Positions 58,501-64,000 of a DNA stretch of 64,000 nt are shown one piece after another. Location: contig JAFEMH010005389.1 in assembly GCA_022495995.1 (NCBI GenBank), forward strand, positions 62,001 to 126,000. The letters run 5' to 3'. How positions within the stretch are numbered: position 1 is the stretch's first letter; each line of letters begins with the position of its first letter. Below the pieces are notes generated by a model. It was not told the origin of the DNA, made no database searches, and saw only the letters and a list, made by a program, of their open reading frames with translations. Origin of the DNA: Adenophora triphylla var. japonica. Taxonomy: Eukaryota; Streptophyta; Magnoliopsida; Asterales; Campanulaceae. A program made the position numbers and the translations under genes.

Positions 58501-60204
58501 AGATCTAGGCTGTAAATGAGGTCGAGCTTGGTCGAGTTTTTCATATTCGAGCTCGAGCTCGTTTAAGAATTATCGAGTTCAAGTTTGTTTTGAGTTCGAG
58601 TTGGATTTGTGGTCCGAAATCGAGTTGAATCGAGTTTCAAGTTGATCGCGAGCTGCTCGCGAGCAACTCAAGTCGTTATCGAATTCGAGTATTAACGAGT
58701 CCGGCTAGAGCTTTTGCTCATTTTCTTTTAAAATATGAAAAATTGAGTTCATAATAAGCTACTCGACTCGAGCTCGAGTGCGAACCGATCATCAACAATG
58801 AAATTTTTTGAGTTTTTAACGAGCTAATCGAGCAGATCTCAAAAAAAATTGATAGGGAACAAAGAAAAATTCAAATTTACTCCGAGCTCAAAACGAGTCG
58901 ACCGAGAATGAGACGAGTCGAGCACAGTCGACTCGAAAATCAGACGAGTTTTAAGATCTTGTTCGAGCTCGAGTCGGGTCACAGCTCGAACTCACTCGAG
59001 GTCGAGTTTTTTGGAGCCGATCTCGAGGCGAGCTTGAGCAGCTCACGAATAACAGCCTTACTAACATCTGATCGACACATGAGAGGCATTCACATAAAGA
59101 AAACAGACATTCTATGATAGTGGAGCCAGCAATAACCTTATGAAAAACTTGAGACTTCGTTTTACAAGCGATGAAATAGTATAGCTCTCTGATGCTCGGA
59201 CTCTTTGGTTTACCCCGCCGTACCCGCGTCAGACACTCCCTATTTTAGTATTGTTGATAAGGATCCGGCGGGGTAAACCAAAGAGTCCGAGCATCATAGG
59301 TATAGCTTCAATGCTAGTACTTGGGTCATGATCACGGATGAGGCACAACATATGTGGGATTCAAGTTTCAGAAAATTGCTAAGGTGTTGCAACATTTACG
59401 TGGGCTCTGATATTGGTCAAGGTTTTTAAGATCAGGTTTGAAACCAACACACTTGTCATGGGTTCGGGACACAGAATGCAACAGTGAGAGACTACCGTGT
59501 GAAGGAAGTGGGCAATGCAACGGAAAGCAGCCACCTGCCTCCACCATAGTGAAAATGATGGATTTTGCCTATCCGAACAGCGACATGTTCTTTTGATATA
59601 TTAAAGGTTTAAGGATATAGCAACCCCAAATTAGTGTTCTATTAAAGAATCAAAGCACAAAACTTCATTTCAATGAACCTTTTCAGAGCCACTACACCAT
59701 CTCTCACAAGAGCATTAAAACACCAATTATTTTACTTGAACAAAACAAATCACTTATGAAAGATATCAAACCTACCCTCCTTGTGAACGATTCCCCAAGC
59801 CTTGCCGTGCTTACCATCCTGCAAAAAAACAAAGCCCAACTTCTTAACCCTATGGAAATACCTTAAAATAAAACACTTTTTGAGTTTAATCACAATACAA
59901 ATTCATGAAAGAGTGGGGAAACCTTGTAAAGATTGATTTTGGTGATTTGATAGGATACGCCAACCCAATGGGTCTTGGCCATTTGGTAACCAAGTCCCCA
60001 GTTTGGTAGAAACTGAGCCACCTCAAATAGGTTCTTCTTCTTCTTTCTCTTCGGTTTTGTTGATGATGCCGCCACTGGCGTGGAACCTGTTGCTGTAGGG
60101 TTTGGGGCTGAGGTACTCAAGTTTCTCATGAATTTGAGAGATAACATCCATGAGCTAGCTATTTTCTCAAACGCTGCTGCCCTGGAAACCAGACTAGTCG
60201 CCAT
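55533..60204 (-). CDS. Mitochondrial small ribosomal subunit protein mS34
   Basis: Exons 60,204-59,923, 59,818-59,776 and 55,690-55,533 (- strand) join to 160 residues, with all GT-AG sites and phases consistent. mS34 is a mitochondrion-specific protein of the small ribosomal subunit. The N-terminus (MATSLVSRAAAFEK, then FMRNLSTSAP) has the Arg/Ser-rich, acid-poor look of a mitochondrial presequence. The core matches the plant mS34 family: FEVAQFLPNWGLGYQMAKTH, TKINLYK, GKHGKAWGIVHKEG, LPAADAPKKISGVHKRCWRY. The open frame extends upstream only through a TTG, so the ATG at 60,204 is the start. Intron 2 is 4.1 kb and holds several MITEs. Family recognition is from memory of plant homologues. 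Confidence 0.87.
55739..55827. mobile_element. Very short Stowaway MITE, almost perfect hairpin
   Basis: 89 bp flanked by TA; the two arms (about 42 bp each) pair nearly throughout: CTCCCTCCGTCCCAAAATGA against TCATTTTGGGATAGAGGGAG, and CAGAAAAAGTTTCAAATT against AATTTGAAACTTTTTCTG. It lies about 48 bp from the mS34 exon 3 acceptor. Confidence 0.95.
55828..57365. other. Part of mS34 intron 2 with a possible LTR relic
   Basis: AT-rich intron. At 56,845-56,862 CAATCAAGGGGGTGTGATG resembles a polypurine tract followed by an LTR start, as left by a truncated retroelement; no end or duplication was found. Confidence 0.35.
57366..57631. mobile_element. Stowaway MITE in mS34 intron 2
   Basis: 266 bp between TA dinucleotides; ends CTCCCTCCGTCCCACCTGAG and CTCAGGTGGGACGGAGGGAG are perfect inverted repeats of 20 bp. 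Confidence 0.96.
57632..58508. other. Part of mS34 intron 2, nothing recognised
   Basis: AT-rich; a (TA)n run at 58,094-58,109. No coding or terminal structures seen. Confidence 0.5.
58509..59057. mobile_element. Non-autonomous DNA element rich in CGAGCT/TCGAG
   Basis: About 549 bp. Ends GGCTGTAAATGAG and CTCACGAATAACAGCC are inverted repeats with an indel. Flanking trinucleotides CTA (left) and TTA (right) could be a 3-bp duplication, which would suit PIF/Harbinger, but this is weak. The body repeats GAGCTCGAGCTCG and TCGAGTTT-type phrases on both strands and can fold extensively. Confidence 0.55.
59191..59295. repeat. Perfect 30-bp inverted repeat with 45-bp loop
   Basis: GATGCTCGGACTCTTTGGTT plus TACCCCGCCG at 59,191-59,220 is exactly mirrored at 59,266-59,295. 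It sits in mS34 intron 2. It may be a tiny MITE or a hairpin-RNA source; no target duplication is evident. Confidence 0.95.
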
Positions 60205-61300
60205 TTTCAGTCTCAATCACCTTCACTGGGAAATCACACGGGTTCAGGGTTCATAAATTATATTCAGCCTTCCTGATCTACTCAATGTACTTTTTGGTCT
60301 TTATTAATTTCTTTTGAAAACAACAATGGGAAATCAGTTTACTCATTTAAGACAGTGTCCAACTTCGACACATTTGAATAAAGGTGAGAATCGTTAAGTA
60401 AATTACGCATCTGCCTTCTTAACCTTTAAAGGTTACTTTGCATCAGTCAAGCCAGCAAAGTGAGGCAAGGACAGTAGAATGGGAAAGAACAAGATGGCAT
60501 AGTGCAACAAGGAATTACAATTCATAGACATAGTCAGGCATTATTTAATGAAAACTACAATTTTTCATTGTTCCACAATTAAAATTAGAATTTTCATTAT
60601 GGTTGGTGTTAAGATAAATGTGGCAGCATAAACCTCAAACACAGCAAATGAAATGCTTAACAATGGTTAAGGGGTCAGTTCCCCCCCCCCCTCAATTGTT
60701 TTTTCAAATGCACTTATTTAGCACTAGACAATTTACAAATATTGCTTATGAACTTTATAAATTAATATTTTGCTCCCTTTGGACAAAGAAAAAAATAACA
60801 CTATATTAAAATTTGAACTCCCTTAAAACCAAATTTAGGTATTATATTAAACAATTCACAGTAGAATGCTGTTACTTAATGTAAACAATTGACACTAGAA
60901 AGATTAACAACTTCCATACAGGCAGGCAGAAGGAAAAGTAATTCAAGCATTGAAAAAATCCCACCCTGTAATTGTTTATAATCAGCATAAATAAACGCTT
61001 AATGAGCCAATGTAAGATCGTCCCAATCAAGAAATGACTTAAACAACAAGAAATTTGAACTTAGTCATTCCAATTTCTGGACAGTGAGAATGCAAACACC
61101 AAAAATACCAAGAGAAATGCAGCTAGGGTTTAGATAAACAATCGCTTACCTGCCAGACAACCACTGATTTCCTGTTTCAACTATTCGGATTCAAAATTAC
61201 GATGAATGTTCGAAAAAATCAAAGTCCCTTCTCTTGTCTTCTCCTCCCTGCTAACGGGAAATGGCGGTCGTCGTCCCCGTCTTTGTCTTCGGAGGGTTTG
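60205..61300 (-). promoter_or_regulatory. mS34 5' leader with intron and promoter side
   Basis: On the - strand a GC-rich leader (about 61,300-61,150) ends at GGCAG|GTAAGCG (61,150/61,149); an acceptor GATTTCCCAG ends at 60,226, 22 bases above the ATG. An AAACCCT telo-box-like motif lies near 61,295. The intron (about 920 bp) has a C9 run at 60,681-60,690 and no gene. Confidence 0.5.
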
Positions 61301-61407
61301 TTACAGATGGCAATTTGCACTATTACTAACGGATTGTGAAAAAAATTGTTGGGTTTAACCCGCGAGTTATAATAGAGGTGCCTTAAAAACTTTTTAAATT
61401 AATACTA

Positions 61408-61814
61408 CTTCCTCCGTCCCAGATCATGGGTATATGGGATGAATTTTACGCTTCTTAAGAAATTTTTAAAAAAATAAATTAAAGTTAAATGTGGGATATG
61501 GAATAGTAGTTAAATGTGTGATAGAGAATAGGAGAGAGAATGTAAAAGTTAAATATGTGATAGGGAATAGGAGAGAGAATGTAAAAGTTAAAAATATTTA
61601 ATAGGAGAGAGAATGAGTGGGAGGAATAGTAGTTAAATGTGTGGTAGGGAATAGGAGAGAGAATGTATAAGGGTATAATAAATGGTTTTTTTGTAAATAT
61701 ATAGAGTTGATAAGGGTATAAATATATTCAAAAACTTGTCATTTATGGAAATGAACTCTTGGTCTGGGACGGACCAAAAGGGAAAAATGAACCCTTGGTC
61801 TGGGACGGAGGGAG
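61408..61814. mobile_element. Stowaway MITE with a duplicated right end
   Basis: 407 bp between TA dinucleotides; ends CTTCCTCCGTCCCAGA and TCTGGGACGGAGGGAG. The right end occurs twice: CTTGGTCTGGGACGGA at about 61,759 and again at 61,794. A GGAATAGGAGAGAGAATG phrase is repeated three or four times inside. Confidence 0.9.
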
Positions 61815-61819
61815 TACTA

Positions 61820-62103
61820 CTCCCTCCGTCCCATTAGTATTAGCACAAACACTGTTTGCGCGAAAATTAAGGAATATGATATTTTAATAAAATGTTGTGA
61901 GTGTAAAAGAATGAGTGGAGAGAGAATGAGTGGAGGGTGTAATAAATTATAATGGTGTTGTGAGTATTAAAATAATGTAGGAGAGAGAATAAGTGGGGTT
62001 GGGTGAATATTTTATTAATATAAAATTTCCTTTTTGGGAGTGTGCGGATATTAACGGGACGCCCAAAAAGGAAAGTGTGTTAATATTAGCGGGACGGAGG
62101 GAG
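61820..62103. mobile_element. Stowaway MITE inserted in a hAT target duplication
   Basis: 284 bp with TA duplication (61,818-61,819 and 62,104-62,105), ends CTCCCTCCGTCCCATTAGTA and TTAGCGGGACGGAGGGAG. It is the same family, inverted, as 62,979-63,262, and of equal length. Confidence 0.96.
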
Positions 62104-62349
62104 TATATATTAGGGGCCTAAGTGATTTAGCTCAAATCGTGATTTGAGATCGAATCGAGCTAAGCCGTGGGGTTTAGCTCGATTTTTTTATTTAAGTGGT
62201 TTAGCTCAGTTTATAAAAATTATAAATCACGTGGTTCGGTTTAGCTTGCGGTTTGAGGATGCCGAGCTAAACCGAACCGCCAAGCCGAGCTATGGAACCG
62301 AACCACCAAATCGAGCTATGAAATCGAGCTATGGAACCGAGCTATGGTC

Positions 62350-62970
62350 CCAACTCTTGTAGGCGGCTATATTTTGTTGTCTTTCCGAGAAGCCACAAAA
62401 TAAAATAGGGATTAAATTAAGAGTTTTCCTTAAATATTACTCTTTCCTTCCCCTAAATGAATAACCTAATTTTATTTTACTACAGCCCCGCCTCCTTTCT
62501 TCTCTCTCTCTCTCTCTAAAATTTCTATCATCAAACCACAAAATCATTCCTTCTTCCTCACTAAATATTGATTCCCATCCCATATACTTTCTTTTATCCA
62601 AGATTATCAAGTTCGAATCATCAATTTTGAGCAAATATTTGAAGAAATTTGAAGTTTGAAGAGTAAATGGGTTTTGCGATTTATTTCTGTAGAGCTCAAA
62701 ATTGAAGGAGATTTTTGTGGGGTTAGCTTCGCAAGGAAGGTCTCCATCTTCTCTGGTGATATTTTCACTTTCCGGTGACAAATTTCGGCCAATTTCCGGT
62801 CACTCTCCGGCGAATTCTCCGCCAGCAAATTGAAATTGCTCGCACTTTCTTGAAAGTGAAATGAGGTACTAAACATCTAATCCATCTTTAATCTTGCATC
62901 ATCTCTAAAGATTGTTTTAAGATTGTTGTTTGGTATTTTGATAATGTTGTGTTTATTTTAGTTACTTACT
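62350..62970 (+). other. Gene-leader-like DNA carried inside the hAT-like element
   Basis: CT-rich stretch (TCTTCTCTCTCTCTCTCTCT at about 62,499-62,518), a leader-like region with no stable long frame, a short ATG frame at about 62,667, and GTGAAATGAG|GTACTA at 62,869, a possible splice donor. It looks like a captured promoter/first exon of a plant gene; the source is unknown. Confidence 0.35.
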
Positions 62971-62978
62971 GTTTTATA

Positions 62979-63262
62979 CTCCCTCCGTCCCCCTAATATC
63001 CGCACACTTTTCTTTTTGGGCGTCCCGCTAATATTCGCACACTCCCAAAAAGGAAACTTTATATTAATAAAATATTCACCCAACCCCACTCATTCTCTCT
63101 CCTACATTATTTTAATACTCACAACACCATTATAATTTATTACACCCTCCACTCATTCTCTCTCCTACTTTACTTTTACACTCACAACATTTTATTAAAA
63201 TATCATATTCCTTAATTCCCGCGCAAACAGTGTTAGTGCGGATATTAGCGGGACGGAGGGAG
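62979..63262. mobile_element. Stowaway MITE nested in the hAT-like element
   Basis: 284 bp with TA duplication (62,977-62,978 and 63,263-63,264); ends CTCCCTCCGTCCCCCTAATA and TATTAGCGGGACGGAGGGAG. Reverse-oriented sister of 61,820-62,103. Confidence 0.96.
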
Positions 63263-63456
63263 TATTGATTAGTCATAAAATCAAAATGATTAAACCGCGG
63301 TTTAGACCGAGCTAAACCGAACCTTGGCGGTTTAGCTTAGCTCGGTTTGAATTTTTTTTGTGCTTTAGCTCGATTTGAAATTTCTCCAATTCGATACTAG
63401 CGGTTTAGTTCTAAAATTTCTCCAAATCGAGCTAAACCGAACCGTTTACACCCCTA

Positions 63457-64000
63457 CTATATATCCAATAATAATCTGTTTAAAATAATAAATGTGTTTG
63501 TTCTCGATTTGGGTTAATTGAAAAAATTATAACTCAATAAAAAAATGTTTTTTTGACTTTTTTTAATTTTAAGTGACACAAAAATCATAAATTAATAATT
63601 TCTAGAAACTGCGAAAAATAATCATTACAATTTAGTGAAAATACGACTATCGATAATTGTTTGTTTTTATAAAGTTTAAATCTAGAGTTCATCTCTAATT
63701 TTTCTCATATTTATTCATTTTGTGTACAATGAATTTAAAGATAATTAACTTTCAATGTGTTTCGACTTATTATATACATATAATATAATGAATTTAGTTT
63801 GTACGAAAATATGAAATTTGTCGAATCGACTAAAACTTTTTAAATTAATAATGATTAATTTATTAATAAATTAATAACAATATAAATTAATAAATTTATT
63901 GGTGGTTTTTTTTTTCACTTCAAAATAAGAATATGTGGGAAACTTCTCATCATTCATTATTCTTTCTTAATTATTCACTAATTATTTGTGGATCCTACGT
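63457..64000. other. AT-rich spacer, nothing recognised
   Basis: Very AT-rich end of the window with runs such as ATTAATTTATTAATAAATTA. No gene or terminal repeat seen. Confidence 0.5.

Larger units (their letters stand above)
62111..63456. mobile_element. hAT-like non-autonomous element
   Basis: Ends TAGGGGCCTAAG and its partner read inward from 63,456 as TAGGGGTGTAAACGG. Subterminal repeats contain GGTTTAGCTCG and CGAGCTAAACCGAACCG phrases. The 8-bp duplication CTATATAT is intact on the right (63,457-63,464); on the left it is recovered when the Stowaway at 61,820-62,103 is removed. The body carries non-repetitive DNA (62,350-62,970) and a nested Stowaway. No transposase seen. Confidence 0.85.

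Noticed and set aside
60681..60690. C-run as G-quadruplex or regulatory site
   Set aside because: A single homopolymer without further G/C tracts; probably an ordinary slippage site.
62437..62876. Minus-strand frames in the hAT-like element
   Set aside because: No domain; the region reads better as a + strand leader-like sequence.
1..64000. tRNA, rRNA or snRNA genes
   Set aside because: I saw no cloverleaf with A and B boxes nor rRNA signature; the tRNA-like motifs are retroelement primer sites.

Overview
This is a stretch of plant nuclear DNA, almost certainly from a eudicot. It has spliced genes with GT-AG introns, Ty1/copia and Ty3/gypsy retrotransposons with tRNA primer sites, a Helitron, and many Stowaway MITEs whose ends read CTCCCTCCGTCCC flanked by TA. 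The species cannot be named from the sequence; nothing looks bacterial, viral or organellar.

Positions 1 to about 36.8 kb are a nest of transposons. The outermost layer I can see is a decayed Helitron on the + strand: Rep-domain remnant at 9.49-10.26 kb, a short piece at 26.4-26.5 kb, Pif1-like helicase at 33.3-35.6 kb, and a CTAG 3' end at 36,803. Three things sit in it. (1) A Sirevirus-like Ty1/copia element on the - strand (1 to about 9.48 kb), its gag split by a solo-LTR-like insertion at 4.5-6.6 kb. (2) A 16.1 kb Tat/Ogre-lineage Ty3/gypsy element (10,270-26,394, target duplication GTAAG). It has 1.62 kb LTRs, a tRNA-Arg-type primer site, a second (archaeal-like) RNase H, two multi-exon antisense genes of the DUF7745/plant-mobile-domain kind, and a 12 x 50 bp tandem array before the 3' LTR. 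(3) A related solo LTR (28,101-33,143, duplication CCTCC) that itself contains another solo-LTR-like element (29,764-33,121, duplication GGTTC).

From 38.7 kb onward the window holds single-copy genes: a DUF3527 gene (+, leader near 38.7-39.1 kb, coding 46.8-49.5 kb), the RNA polymerase I/III small subunit AC19/RPAC2 (+, 50.8-54.0 kb), a small secreted prolamin-like cysteine-rich protein (+, 54.6-55.0 kb), and mitochondrial ribosomal protein mS34 (-, 60.2-55.5 kb). Their introns and spacers are full of insertions: a 5.9 kb Ty1/copia element (duplication TTAAG) in the DUF3527 leader intron, a copia-type solo LTR (duplication AAGCT) in RPAC2 intron 1, seven clear Stowaway MITEs in and around the genes, and a hAT-like element whose 8-bp target duplication was later hit by a Stowaway.

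The most striking pattern is shared by LTRs from five distinct elements of both superfamilies. Each carries sets of short GC-rich palindromes, different in sequence but repeated at intervals near whole turns of the DNA helix (about 21-23 or 31 bp, less regular in two families), upstream of the promoter where a TATA box can be seen. In the Tat/Ogre element the LTR palindrome pair recurs in front of both antisense genes, at the same distance from a TATA-like box and from the start codon. This suggests that the LTR and the internal antisense genes answer to the same DNA-binding factor, possibly one encoded by the element.
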